64,000 nucleotides of DNA, from contig JAKSYS010000056.1 in NCBI GenBank assembly GCA_022925895.1, positions 62,001-126,000 on the forward strand, written 5' to 3'. Within the stretch, counting starts at the first letter, position 1. The number at the start of each line of letters is the position of its first letter. The position numbers were made by a program, and so were the translations under genes. Of the stretch, positions 44,274 through 55,015 are shown one piece after another. The stretch is from Fragilaria crotonensis (Eukaryota > Bacillariophyta > Fragilariophyceae > Fragilariales > Fragilariaceae). The notes under the pieces were generated by a model. It was not told the DNA's origin. It did no database searches and worked only from the letters and a program-made list of their open reading frames with translations.

Positions 44274-45833
44274 ATGACGTAATAGCTGAAGGCGCAGGGC
44301 CGATTGATGGACCTTTTGACGTCGCGAACTCGACACGGTGCGAACTGGGTGGCTGCGCTGCAGCGTTCCTATTTTTATCTCTGTTACAGCAGATGTGGGG
44401 ATGTAGACACAAATGCAGGATACGATGGGTTACAGACAGTAAATCAGCCATCGCTAAAGTGGCAAAAAAGCTACAATATGAACCTCATCGACGACAGAAT
44501 CAACCAGACAATGCGGATCTACTGGCACTCATAAAGGAGGGTACCAAGAGCACCCGAAGTAAAATAACATCAGTGTGGGTGAAAGGACATCAATCTGGGT
44601 CGGCGATTGCACGATTTTCCAATCGTCGACAACAGGACGTAATCGGTAACAATCGAGCAGACCATCTCGCGACATGGTACCGCGATCAATCGGGAAAGCG
44701 ACAGTCCCGCGAGCGAACTGATCATGAGGACGGCGCACATGTATCGATCTCCATAAACGGCATTCGCCTCGTAAGCCAACTGGATTCATGCATTCGTTAC
44801 CATATTGATGGCTACCACTTAAGACAGTACATTCAGGCGAGGAATAAGTGGAGCAACAAGACGTGGAACACTGTCGACATCGCAGGCCTTGGAGCTTATC
44901 GATCGAAATTATCACCAGTCGACCAAATTGCACACAAAAGTTTATGTTCGACCAGTGGCACACTGGTGATAAACGGTATAAAGTATCGGCGGTGAAAGAT
45001 TCCTCCCAACTTCAGTGTCCATGTTGCAAAGGCGGAAAGGAAACGACAACGCATGTACTTCAATGCGAGGCAAATCCATCGCATGACAAAAGTTTAAAAA
45101 CATTTCGGGCAGCAATGGCGGCTTTGACACATCACCCAGTCCATCAAATCATTACGTCTCGTATTACGGCGTGGATAAAGGAGACCCCTGCTTCGATTGA
45201 TATGCGGAATTCCCATCCAAATTTCGGGTAGGTTTGAAGAAGGCACTTCAAGACCAAGACGACATGGGCTGGGAACAAGCACTCAAAGGTTTTTGAGCGT
45301 AGAATGGAGGCATCTTTTGACTTACGGAATTGGCGATAATGAGATGGAGCCTGCGAGTGGGATTAAAGCGGTTCAAGTCAATTTTGAAGGCGTTCAGTGA
45401 ACTGGCTAATTCCCTATGGAAGGCTCGCAACCAAGTTTTACATGGGTCCAACGAAAAGATATGCAGGCCATTTGAAACGCAGAAGATGCAGAGATTAGAG
45501 ACATGTACCAACACCCAGAGCTGATACCGGCATCGGATCGTCATTACTGTGAACAGTCTTTAAGCACCATATTGGGAGATCGGCAACATCACGCAGACGA
45601 TGGCTCAGATTTATGCGACTGGCGAGGGCACGACTAAAGAGACGGACAAAGACAAACGCTGATAACGTCATTCTTCAGAGTTACCACGGAGTAAAACACG
45701 ACAGGCGAAATCATGTACACTAGCTTAGATAAGTTGTCGCGATCCTGCAATATGGATTGGCCGCAACAGGGTACACACGCCGAACTTGACAAAAGTTTGG
45801 CGGCGGTGTATAACCCAATAATTAGGTTCTATT
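44274..45833 (+). mobile_element. 5'-truncated LINE: RNase H, zinc-type tail and 3' end
   Basis: Frame 44393-44995 has RNase H motifs RWVTDSKSAIAKV, WVKGHQSGSA and NNRADHLATW, then CIRYHIDGYHLRQYIQ. The next frame carries CPCCKGGKETTTHVLQC, a Cys/His cluster typical of some LINE C-termini. The element ends AACCCAATAATTAG, as does the fragment at 50018. Flanking 16-bp duplications show target-primed insertion into the MULE. Length 1560 bp; RT and endonuclease are absent. Confidence 0.85.
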
Positions 45834-45849
45834 CATTACTACATAGTAG
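45834..45849. repeat. Right 16-bp TSD of the LINE fragment in the MULE
   Basis: CATTACTACATAGTAG is identical to 44258-44273. Confidence 0.85.
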
Positions 45850-45873
45850 TATCCTCACATTAGTAGCAGTTGG

Positions 45874-48481
45874 TTAGGGCACGGGCAATGATTCAGTATT
45901 GTCTTCTGTCGTACGTTGTTCATCCTTTGTTTCTTCATTGTCCTCCTCTTCATTTTCATCTTTTTTTTCTTGGAGGCGCAGCAATACATCCGTTGCCTCT
46001 TCAATAAGGGTATCGGATTGTTCGATACCCACCGTTGGCTTAACTTTTGCTTTTGCAGAACAAGTTCTCTTATTGTGTCCTGCTTGACCACAGTTTGAAC
46101 ATGTAATCGGCGAATCCTCAGACGCTGCGTACACACTTCGTCGCCTTATGCGTTTTGTTCTTGGCCGACCGGAAGGCGCTTGCTTCCAAGGGGTGGTTTT
46201 GTTTCACCGTCGTATGCCACTGTATCTAAGCTTACCGGGTATATGTTTTTGTGAATGTTGTTTGCACACAACCAAAGGTGTAGTATTCATCGATGAGGTT
46301 TGCAAGAATGTAATTCTTGTCCGCGGACTTCGACTTACGATACACTGCACACGCATGTCGGCAAGGCAATAACGTGTCCTGCCAGACACCACACGAGCAC
46401 CACATGTGCGCAGGTTTGACAATGTGAGTGCTGCTGTGTTGTGAAGGAAGTCTATCCTTTCGCGACTGAATTTTTCGTCTCCTTTCATCTTCGTCTTCCT
46501 CATCCTCGACCCCACCGTCGTAATCGCACGTGCTCATTGTGTAAACACCACTTCCAGCCTCTAACTCCATGACGGAAATGGAAGCGGTCGCTTCCCACCG
46601 AGCGTTCATGATACGTCCAGCAGTATTAGGTAGGATTTTGAAAGCATCCTCATTCCGTTCATACTTTTTCCGACACGCACAAATTCGTCTTATCATCACA
46701 TCAATGATCTTTTCGACCGCATCCATCCATGGCAAATCCCGTGCAGCATTGAACATACTGTTCACCGACTCAGCAGTATTTGATGTGACAATACCAAACC
46801 GAGGGGGCAAGCACTCATTTGCCTCAGTCCATTGCGAATTAGACCACAGTGTTTTTTCTTTTATGTCGTCAATATATGACGCTGCGCTCGCCTTCATTGT
46901 ACGTATCTGCTCAAGAAGCATGTCGTAATAACGCACAGAGTACGTTTTTGCCATCGCCATTATGAGTTTCCCACACTGCCTTCCAAACTTCGTAGTGACA
47001 TTTGCTTCGATGTGCTTTGCACAACTCATTTCAATGTTATCTGGGAACACTTCTTTCAGGGCGGGCTTAAGGCCCTTGTCTCAATCCGAAATGAATAGAA
47101 ATTGACTCCGGGGCCGAGGACGCACATCCACAACTTTGCTCCTTTGATTGACTGCGCGAAAGCCTTGTTTGCATATGATTGGGCATGCTTTTTCAATAAT
47201 CTGAGCATTTTCGTCCATGTCTTCTTATCCTCGTTCCCACTTGCAATCATGAAGCCGATTGGATATGTCGTTACCACCCGACAAAACCGATGCAATGTAA
47301 AGCATCCCCTTATACTCACTCCTAAGGTGAGCAGCATCAAGGGAGATCACTGGGCGTACGGTCTTCAGTACATCGTTTGCAATTGAAGGGAAGAAATGAA
47401 GATCAACGATGTCGCAATCAGGAGTGCCTCTTGTATAACCAATAAGGGACAAAGGATTGCACTTCTTCAATTCATCCAAGTATGGAATTATCAATTGGAA
47501 GTTCATCACGCCAGCCTTCCTTTTGCCGAGCGCACTTTCGTTGATTGCACGCCAAGCAACCATGTACGGAAGATCCTCGTTGTACTCCTTATTGCTTGCC
47601 GTTTTCATGACATCCTTCGGCACTGGGAGTCCCTCTTTCGTTTGCAGTACTCTCGTCACCACTTCTTGAAGTTTTCCTTGACGACGTTTCTTGAGCTGCC
47701 TGCCGTCCACAGCACAATTTGGACGAAGCACTTTGCTGTGCTTCGGATTCATTCGCGAGAGAACAAATTTGCCATCAGAGTGTCGTCTGGAGAATCGCAC
47801 CAGGAAAGGACATGCAACGTGAGAAGTACAGCGATAAACACGAAATTTATCCACAACAGATTGCTGGATTCGTAGCCGATTCCGCGTCATGGTTTCGTAT
47901 TTTTCAATGATAGGAAACGCATCATCCAAATCCTTGAAACAGTCAATTTTCGCTTTGTGCATGATGCGGTACAATGTCGTGTCCACCATCATCTGTTCGC
48001 TGTTGCAAGCATCATCATCAGCACCGTTCTTTACAGACGAGGCATCAGCATCATCACGTTCCTTCGTAGATCCTGAAGTCGCCATCTTCGTATTACTCCG
48101 CCGTGTTGTCCTTCTTGTGGTGCCTTCGTCGTTGTTATTCGAGTAGTCTTGACGAGTCGGCGCACTCGTCAAACTAATTTCATTATGGTCTCTTTTCTTT
48201 CCCACAGCCTGCAAAGCTTTCTTTCCGTTTGGGAGCGGCGCAATGTCTTCCTGCCAACACAGATCAATGGCCGTCGAGCTTGATAATCCAATCCCATCCT
48301 CCGACAAGATTGGATTCGTGGACCTAGTACTGCGACGTTGAGAAGCCGTTGGTTTCGAAGAGCCATCCACATGACGGTTATTTATGACCTCCACGCCCGC
48401 AGCATCTACAATGCTACGGCCACAAAGCAAGGGAAGTGGTCTCTGAAGACTGCACTTGTCATATGCGCAGTATCGGAACAT
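45874..48481 (-). CDS. MULE transposase, broken by frameshifts and one stop
   Basis: From the N-terminus: a FAR1/MULE-type zinc region (VYRCTSHVACPFLVRFSRR); core PVISLDAAHLRSEYKGMLY (first D), then YPIGFMIASGNEDKKTW; LFISD (second D), where the next codon is TGA in place of the usual Arg, then DKGLKPALKEVFPDN and CAKHI. Next come FGIVTSNTAESVNSMFNAAR, a SWIM finger (MWCSCGVWQDTLLPCRHACA) and, in another frame, a C-terminal CCHC knuckle (CSNCGQAGHNKRTC). This is the complete MULE domain order. At least three one-base shifts plus the TGA make this copy non-functional as read. It would cut and paste TIR-bounded DNA. Confidence 0.85.
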
Positions 48482-49282
48482 AACGTCTTCGCCAGCTCTA
48501 ACCTAGCGTTCGTGACATGAGTTTGCGAAAATGATGTCGAAGTCAATGGAATGTGTTCCGCGAGATGCAAAACGGATGCGACAGCAAAGATTCCACAATC
48601 GTGCCCATTTTTCTGTGATGGACAGTCCTTGTAATGCACTCGTTTAAGCACCGCAGTATCCGATTGTTGTAACGACAGATACTTCTTTTCGTGCAGAATA
48701 AACTTGTTGAAAAACAAATTGACCGTCTTCACCAGCGCCGCGGCAGTGCTAGCTTGATGGATGCGCTTCTTTGCACGTACGAGGGAGTCGTAGAATGAGA
48801 TGTCCACAAAAAATTCGGGATGATGCACCGAGAAGTCAAAGCATGCGACAAAGAAGTGCCCCGGTAGCTTCGGTGGTGACACCATTGGAATGATTAGTCT
48901 TTGTGGGAGATCAGGGTAGCCTTTACATCAATGATATGGGCAAGCATATTTCGGTGCTTAGTGAGAACATATTGATGCTGCTTCCACTCTGATTGAGTGG
49001 CAACGTCTTCACGAGTCAGAGAGGCAGTTTTGTTGTATGACAATATCCAGGTCTCACAACCAAGGCTCCCAATCATTGGTGGAGTTTTCCTTCAGATGCG
49101 ACGACATCCTGTGGTAGTGCTGTGGACTGCAAAATACAATCAAGAACAGCTGTACTCAAAAATTCCTCTCCCGAAAGGCATGCAAACTCAGCTGCAGTAG
49201 CTGTCAGTCTCATGGCTGCATAACGAGGATCACCTGGAAAACCGGTGCGACAATTCCGACGAGATGATGTCTGAGTTGACAT
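48406..49282 (-). CDS. Ulp1-like (C48) cysteine protease carried by the MULE
   Basis: The C-terminal frame (48406-48885) has all catalytic positions of the Ulp1/SENP fold: His10 in PGHFFVACFDF, Asp33 in FYDSL, Gln91 and Cys97 in CPSQKNGHDCGIF (Gln-x5-Cys as in Ulp1). Upstream frames supply GCETWILSYN and SGEEFLSTAVLDCIL, which fit the N-terminal part of the domain, but they are offset by frame changes near 48.89 and 49.07 kb. Family members cleave SUMO or related modifiers. Some plant MULEs (the KAONASHI type) carry Ulp1-like genes, so capture or an integral accessory role are both possible. Its end overlaps the transposase frame by 76 bp. Confidence 0.75.
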
Positions 49283-49506
49283 CGTTTTGTAATGAAACCA
49301 GATGTTAGTAGTAGAAGGAGCAATAGCAAGTGCCTTCTCTAACAGCGCTGGGGGGAGAGAAAATCAATACCAAGAAAGATGAGTGCAACGATGTCAATGT
49401 TGTGTTCGTCTTCTCTTGTGAAAGACATACTAAGCAAGGATTGTAGGACAATCTACGTGCAGCACTGGAATGACATGCGCGCAGGTTCCTATAAATCACG
49501 ACAGAC

Positions 49507-50017
49507 CACATGTACTGTGTATGACAATGTACGTGCAGCACTGGAATTGCGTGCGCCTAATTTTCAACGAAAAATCAAGACACACAATGATGCTTCCAAT
49601 GATGAGGCATTGAGGATCCAAACCAGCCTTGCTGAAACTATGACCACTGTCAAAACCGACAATATACCTAACATTGCCAATGGCATGATGAAGGTTTGAC
49701 ACCAGTAATTCAACAATGATAGTGAATTACTTCATGGCTATGCGACGCCTCACGTTCATGTCGGTCCATTGTACACCACGGAGTACGACAAGTGCTGTGG
49801 AAAACAAAGATGGCAGGCGCTGAGATTTGACAAGGATGATATAGTGCAAAAGCGCAAACTAAATGGATGATATTGTAATATAATACAAATGTTGTGTATG
49901 ATTTAAAAAGCGACATTTTCAAATGGATGATATAGTAAAAAACGACAAAATGATATTGTAAGTCATTGTATGATTTTGAAAAAAGGGAAAACTTATGGAT
50001 GATTTTGTAATTTCCCC
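49507..50017 (-). repeat. MULE right TIR (511 bp)
   Basis: It is the reverse complement of 43023-43533, with no difference seen by eye. Confidence 0.9.
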
Positions 50018-51205
50018 AAAAAAGAAGAAGAACTAATTATTGGGTTGTCACCGCTCTCAGTCTTTGTTCAAGACCAAAAGTGTACCCCACCATGGCCACT
50101 TCATATTGCAGCGTGGCGACGGTTATAAAACCCTAACACTAATGTCCCTAAGTTGTCAATGCCATCGTTGCGCCAGTGACGGTACCTGGTACGTTGGATT
50201 CCGTAAAATGAGTCAATCAAGTCTGTCGTTTCCCATCCTGTAGCATTCGTTTTCTTGCCATGGCCGTGTACCGTAGCCACCTTCTCCGGGTGGCTGGGCT
50301 TTGCTTGATTATTGACTCTAAAGGCCGCTGACAGTAGTGTCGGTCTGCAACGGTTAACTGGTTTGGTTGAGCATAGATGTGACGTATCTCTGCGAGTTCG
50401 AGTCTCGTATGTCTTGCAGGGATGTCTCATTGGTGCCGTGTAGAACTTGGTTCCTGCTCCGCCATTGTCGACTCGCTAATCGATGAAACTGTCTCAGTAT
50501 GTGGAGTAGACTGCTGAGTCCTGAACCTTGCGGTGATGCATGATCATTGCCGTAGGGACTCATGTCGGCTAGCGTCCTCCACTCCACACTCATGTACCCT
50601 TTGATGGCATTTTGCCATCCGATAGCTTCCTGATCATGTAATGCTGATTCGATACACTCTTGCATTTTTCTTGGAAACTCTGATATATCCGGCTTGTACT
50701 CCTCTCCTTTGCACCAGGCCAGCACACCGTCTTTGGGGAGGTTGAAGACTGGATGGTATACGTCGGGGGAAATTCTCTGCCGAAATTCCTGCAGTGCTTT
50801 CTCGCGATCAGGATTCTGAGGACAGCGAAGAACGTGTTGGACTGTTTCCCCATGTTCGCGGCAACATGGGCATCGGGTCAAGTTGTTATCCGATACGGTT
50901 GACACGCGCTCTCTTTTTCGCCTGTGTGCCACGTCAAATATGAACTTTGAGTGATCGACTTGCTCGCGAGGTGGTAACTTTCGATAGAAGATGCCAAAAG
51001 TTCCAAATCGATGCGGTCCCATGTATTATCAGACCATTTGCGACGTGTCTGTAGATACCTCCTCAGATGGTATCCGTTGATATGGTACCTCAGACAGGAT
51101 TCCACATGGCTTACCAGACGTCTGCCGTTAACTGAGATAGAGATTCGGGTCTCAGGTACATGATCTGTCGTCTCGACCGACTGTCGTTGGGTTCTTTGGG
51201 ATCTA
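50018..51205 (-). mobile_element. 5'-truncated LINE 3' end, adjoining the MULE
   Basis: On the minus strand the order is the end of an RNase H region (ISISVNGRRLVSHVESC, CLRYHINGYHLRRYLQ), the zinc-type tail (CPCCREHGETVQHVLRC), QWRSRNQVLHGTNETS and a 3' end AACCCAATAATTAG followed by TTCTTCTTC and T residues. It is the same LINE family as the fragment at 44274-45833, with similar protein ends. Its tail touches the right TIR of the MULE. Confidence 0.8.
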
Positions 51206-51790
51206 TAACACGAATGTTGGAGATGATATCAAGTTCAGTTATGCATCAATGATAAGAGCAATGAACAAGGCCCTACCTCTAACAAGCTTGCTGCCCAACA
51301 AATTCGAAATTCCAACTGGACTGAACATCAATGTATTCCGACATTCCTTTCAAATTCAGGAGCGGAGGCACTTTTTCTGGGTGACTTCAAGTCTTGACGC
51401 GGTCCCATCAACACCCTCTAATGGTAATTCTACGTCGTGGGAACAGGACTGTGTGTTGACTCGGTTGCTTTCTGATCGGCGTGGTGTCACTAGTTTGCAA
51501 CGACCGATACTTGAAATGGAGAGCGGCAGGGAGGAGCCACAATGAAAGCGACAGAAAAGTGCATTGTTGGAACAACAAGTTGCTGAAGAGGAAGGCAATA
51601 TGCAAGAAGACAATACTACTACTGTTGTGGTTGTTGAGAACGAAGTGGAGACGTTGTTTCCACAGCAGCAGACGGGAGCAATTGAGAAAGGACACGCCTT
51701 CACTCAAATGGACAGATGCAGGCGACGTGCCTCACTATCAACAATGAACCTTGACAAACGACAACGCGGCCAGCATCCGCACAGGTCGTG
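51204..51790 (+). pseudogene. N-terminal relic of the 'VDGHER' DDE transposase
   Basis: The frame reads VGDDIKFSYASMIRAMNKA, FRHSFQIQERRHFFWV and TSWEQDCVLTRLL. These align with YEIGEDIKFTLSKMMRAIDK, FRHTFQNRTRRYFFWV and TAWEQDCVLTRLL of the transposase at 20354-22087. A TGA at 51543-51545 interrupts EEPQ and KRQK (EPKRQK in the intact copy); the same frame then continues to 51790. No DDE core is left. Confidence 0.75.
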
Positions 51791-51870
51791 AGGAACAACA
51801 AGCAACAATTGTGGCATTCAACCCACTGATTAACACATTGGGAGGGAACACAAATCAAACCGATACAACA

Positions 51871-52310
51871 ATGATGTGTCGTCGGACGAATCATTCAGCG
51901 ACTAATCGCGTGGAAGCTGTTGTAATCGGAGCTGGTGTCATTGGTTTAGCTGTGGCACGAGCATTGGCACTCAAAGGAAAGGAGGTGATTATTGTGGAAC
52001 GTGCGTCGACGATAGGGTCCGGTGAGTGTGTTGCGTGATGGGCAGCTGTTGGTGCACTCTGCCATGCTGATGTGTGATGTGAATCAAATGAATGAGAATA
52101 CTCGCTATTGTCAATATCACCGCCTAATTCGATTCCTTCACAATGTCCATTATCATAGAAACATCCTCTCGGAACTCCGAGGTCATTCATGCCGGTATCT
52201 ACTATCCAACCTCATCACGAAAGGCTTAGTTTTGTGTCGAGGGTAAGAAAATGTTATACGAATTGTGTCACTCTCACAGCATTCCCTTTCGACGCTGTGG
52301 AATGGCGTTC
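51871..52310 (+). pseudogene. 5' remnant of L-2-hydroxyglutarate dehydrogenase (L2HGDH-like FAD oxidoreductase)
   Basis: Exon 1 (51871-52021) reads VEAVVIGAGVIGLAVARALA and KEVIIVERASTIGS, the FAD-binding Rossmann start. A GT-AG intron (GTGAGT to CATAG, 52022-52158, 137 bp) follows. Exon 2 reads TSSRNSEVIHAGIYYPTSSR then FCVEGKKMLYELC and HSIPFRRCG, which is the L2HGDH signature. Between SSRKA and FCVEG lies an in-frame TAG (52227-52229). Homology stops after RRCG at about 52306, so only roughly the first quarter of the enzyme is present. The intact enzyme oxidises L-2-hydroxyglutarate to 2-oxoglutarate in mitochondria; this copy cannot. The splice sites being intact shows a DNA-level duplicate or truncation, not a retrocopy. 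Confidence 0.75.
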
Positions 52311-52459
52311 CTGGTTTGTTTCATTTGTTTGGCATCGAAAGTCCAGGTTTGACCGCGAGTATGTGTATAGCAAACTATATTGCGGAGCGATCTTGACAAG
52401 TGGCTCGGTGATTTTTCAACAAACTTGACACAGCTACGTATCGGCTGACTGGATGCTTA

Positions 52460-55015
52460 CTACTTGTGTGTTACCGTTCTATTTTCTTCCCACCACCAGT
52501 GCAACCAGCGGTAGTGCACTTCCCCAATTTGCAATTGACGCCACCTGCGATCAGCGAGACATGCTCTATGATCAATGTGGCGCAAGACTGGCCGTCGCTC
52601 AATTCTTGACATATACAGCGACGGCGCAACCATAGTCATAACCTTAAATTTTATGAACAACAAATGCCTTTCCTGTTGCCTTTGAGTCGCCTTCAGTGCA
52701 CCGAGGAACCTGCGCCTGATGCCTGCCGCGATGCGAGCCGTGCCTGATTGCTCCCTCTCAATTTGACGCAATCGGCGTTCTTCATTCTTCGCCGAGCTTC
52801 CATGGCCGTGGAATTGATAACACAAGTTGCGATAGGCTTCCTTTCGTGTCAGCAAGCGTCCGTGTTCGTCACGATAATCCAACTTGATTTCGCGCGACGC
52901 CAGTTCTCGGTCTTTGTCTGTAGCACCTTTTCCAATGCGAACAACCTCCTTCAAATTGAGCGGTGCATAATCTTCATATGTTCGTTCGTCCTTGGCACGG
53001 CCTCTCAACTCTTCCCTACCGGCATTTCTTCCACTAATCTCACCCGTGTGTCGGAGCATGGCAAGAACACCAGCCATACCCCTCCCAACCGTTGATGTTG
53101 TCGCAGTTCCATCTATACCGATTCCAATAGGCTCTTGCTCGTCCTCTTTAATCTGTTTGGCCAATTCGGACATGTCAGCACCCTCGGTGTCTTCCATCAC
53201 ATGGTCCGCCTTCTCATCAACCCCTTGACTACTATCAATAATCACCTGTCCGCTCTTTGCCTGTTTCTTTGTCCTTCTTCGCTCGTCCAGATCCTCGCGT
53301 GCTCTCAGCACTCTTGTGAACTCGAGCGTCTCGTCGACTGTAAAGTCGATGCCACTCTCATTCGTCGGCGCCTCTGAATTATTTGAAGCTGCATTGCTGT
53401 CCAGAACCGCCTGCGCAACAGCATCCGCACCTCTAGGAGTGGACAGTTCTCGCAATTTGCGCAAACGACGCGCCTTGGCCAAGGCCTCATTCAAAAAGTT
53501 GTCGTCAGGTTCTACTTCGTCATCAAGAGTATTGGCAGCCTTGGTCTCCTCCTTGATTAGCGGCTTGAAGGCCGCCTCTGATTGCACATTACCTTTCTCC
53601 ATGATTTCGTCAAACCGTGCGCGACGTTTGGCGGCATCCGCAATATCGTCTGCATGGAGCAAATGTGAATCTGTCTCTTCGTCGTTGTTGTCGTCGCCAT
53701 TGCCATCGTCACGACGTTTTCGTTTCTTGTTGGATTTAATCGCAGTCTGCTCCAATTCATCCAAAATGCTACCCATTGGTTGCGCTCGTTCCAAGTCTTC
53801 GTCATCATCGTCGTCTATCTCAACCGTCCGCTTGTTTTTCTTGTCCTTCTTTGTTTTCTTTTTCTTGAACTTCATCTCCTTCTTCTTCTTGTTGGGAAGA
53901 CTAGCTGCATATTCCTCAGCGGTCATGAAATCAGAAGCGACAACACTAGCAACAGAATGCTCCAATGAAATGGCTTTTCCCTTCTCGTGGGCAAACAGGC
54001 CAGTTGAAGCACTGTCTTCCTCTTGCACCATCGCCTGGCCGAGCTTAAAGCCACGACGCTTGGTTTGTTCGTTGTCGATGTTTCCGGCCATTGGGGCAGT
54101 CCCTCGTTCCAACCGCATCGGAGCCTGGACACCACCCAGTTCTTCGAATTCATCATCATCGTATCCTGCATATCCACCAGCCCGGCCCATACCCATTTCG
54201 ACCTGTCGTTTCTGACGCAAACGATGTTGTTGCGCTTGATCATCCGCCAATTGCACATTCTCCAGTCGCGCAGTTTCAGGATCGTCGTTCAATCCAATAA
54301 CCTTTCTACTATCATTTGCTCTCACAAGAAGAGGAGCATCGGCAAGAGTTAGTATCGTCGTTGAACCAGCTTCGAAGTCTGATGTGGCATGTCCAACATT
54401 AATGCCTTCCAGATGGGCTTCATCATACGTTTGTGACACTCCCTTAGTGGGCTTGACTTTCTTTGCCTTTTTGGGCTTTTTATTCTTGCCTGAAATTGCA
54501 ACAGCGTTGTCATCAACACCACTACCGGTGCGCATCTTGGATGCCCACGATAGAACAGCACTCCCGGACGTGTCCTTGGTCGTCGTCACGTCTCCCAACG
54601 TTTGTGTTCCAAACGACGAAGCGATCCCCTGTTGGACTTGTCGTTTGAGTCTTTCTTTTTCAATTCGTTCTTCCAATTCCTTTTTGGCTCCCTCATTATC
54701 CGCTGGAAGATGAACAGCCTCCTTGTTGGTGTTCAAGGGTTTAAGACCCAACGAAACACGAAGCTTGTTGGTTTCTTGTACCGAGAGTGAGAGCTCTGAT
54801 GAATCCTTCTGGGAAGATGATAATGGAGAGGAAATTGTGCCGTTCTGTGGTGTTGAGGCTTCCATGTTGTGAGAATTACTCTCATCATTGTGTTCTACCG
54901 ACTGCGACTGCGACTGCGACTGCGACTGCGTTGATGACAACTTTAATGGTTTGAGTCCCAACTTGGCACGAAGTTCATTCGTCTCTGCGATCGATAGTTC
55001 AATAACATCGGACAT
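52460..55015 (-). CDS. SART1: SART1/SNU66 tri-snRNP splicing factor homologue (851 aa as read)
   Basis: Two Hub1-interaction (HIND) motifs open the protein: LSIAETNELRAKLGLKPLK (about 7-25) and LSVQETNKLRVSLGLKPLN (about 76-94). Long charged, Lys-rich low-complexity tracts follow (FKKKKTKKDKKNKR). The conserved SART1 body runs on to DEHGRLLTRKEAYRNLCYQF then HGHGSSAKNEERRLRQIERE. It is a U4/U6.U5 tri-snRNP component for spliceosome activation in the nucleus; Hub1/UBL5 binds HINDs. The last ~90 residues do not look like SART1. A one-base shift near 52.7 kb would give GDSKATGKAFVVHKI and a stop at 52644-52646, a more plausible end; a true variant or a base error cannot be told apart. An SQSQSQSQS tract (about 29-37) comes from a hexamer repeat at 54898-54930. 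Confidence 0.85.
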   Translation of the reverse strand: MSDVIELSIAETNELRAKLGLKPLKLSSTQSQSQSQSQSVEHNDESNSHNMEASTPQNGTISSPLSSSQKDSSELSLSVQETNKLRVSLGLKPLNTNKEAVHLPADNEGAKKELEERIEKERLKRQVQQGIASSFGTQTLGDVTTTKDTSGSAVLSWASKMRTGSGVDDNAVAISGKNKKPKKAKKVKPTKGVSQTYDEAHLEGINVGHATSDFEAGSTTILTLADAPLLVRANDSRKVIGLNDDPETARLENVQLADDQAQQHRLRQKRQVEMGMGRAGGYAGYDDDEFEELGGVQAPMRLERGTAPMAGNIDNEQTKRRGFKLGQAMVQEEDSASTGLFAHEKGKAISLEHSVASVVASDFMTAEEYAASLPNKKKKEMKFKKKKTKKDKKNKRTVEIDDDDDEDLERAQPMGSILDELEQTAIKSNKKRKRRDDGNGDDNNDEETDSHLLHADDIADAAKRRARFDEIMEKGNVQSEAAFKPLIKEETKAANTLDDEVEPDDNFLNEALAKARRLRKLRELSTPRGADAVAQAVLDSNAASNNSEAPTNESGIDFTVDETLEFTRVLRAREDLDERRRTKKQAKSGQVIIDSSQGVDEKADHVMEDTEGADMSELAKQIKEDEQEPIGIGIDGTATTSTVGRGMAGVLAMLRHTGEISGRNAGREELRGRAKDERTYEDYAPLNLKEVVRIGKGATDKDRELASREIKLDYRDEHGRLLTRKEAYRNLCYQFHGHGSSAKNEERRLRQIEREQSGTARIAAGIRRRFLGALKATQRQQERHLLFIKFKVMTMVAPSLYMSRIERRPVLRHIDHRACLADRRWRQLQIGEVHYRWLHWWWEENRTVTHK

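Larger units (their letters stand above)
43023..50017 (-). mobile_element. Mutator-like element (MULE) with identical 511-bp TIRs, transposase and Ulp1-like protease
   Basis: Left TIR 43023-43533 and right TIR 49507-50017 look identical over 511 bp (outer end GGGGAAATTACAAAATCATC). Inside, on the minus strand, are a Ulp1-type protease (48406-49282) and a MULE transposase (about 45.9-48.5 kb). A LINE fragment (44274-45833) is inserted with a TSD. No convincing 8-11-bp duplication was found around the MULE; both flanks are A-rich. Confidence 0.85.

Noticed and set aside
43012-50030. Target-site duplication of the MULE
   Set aside because: Both flanks are A-rich (AATAATAAAA and AAAAAAGAAG), but no exact 8-11-bp match exists.
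53316-54215. 299-aa Ser-rich plus-strand frame over the SART1 gene
   Set aside because: It is an antisense shadow of Lys/Glu/Asp-rich codons.
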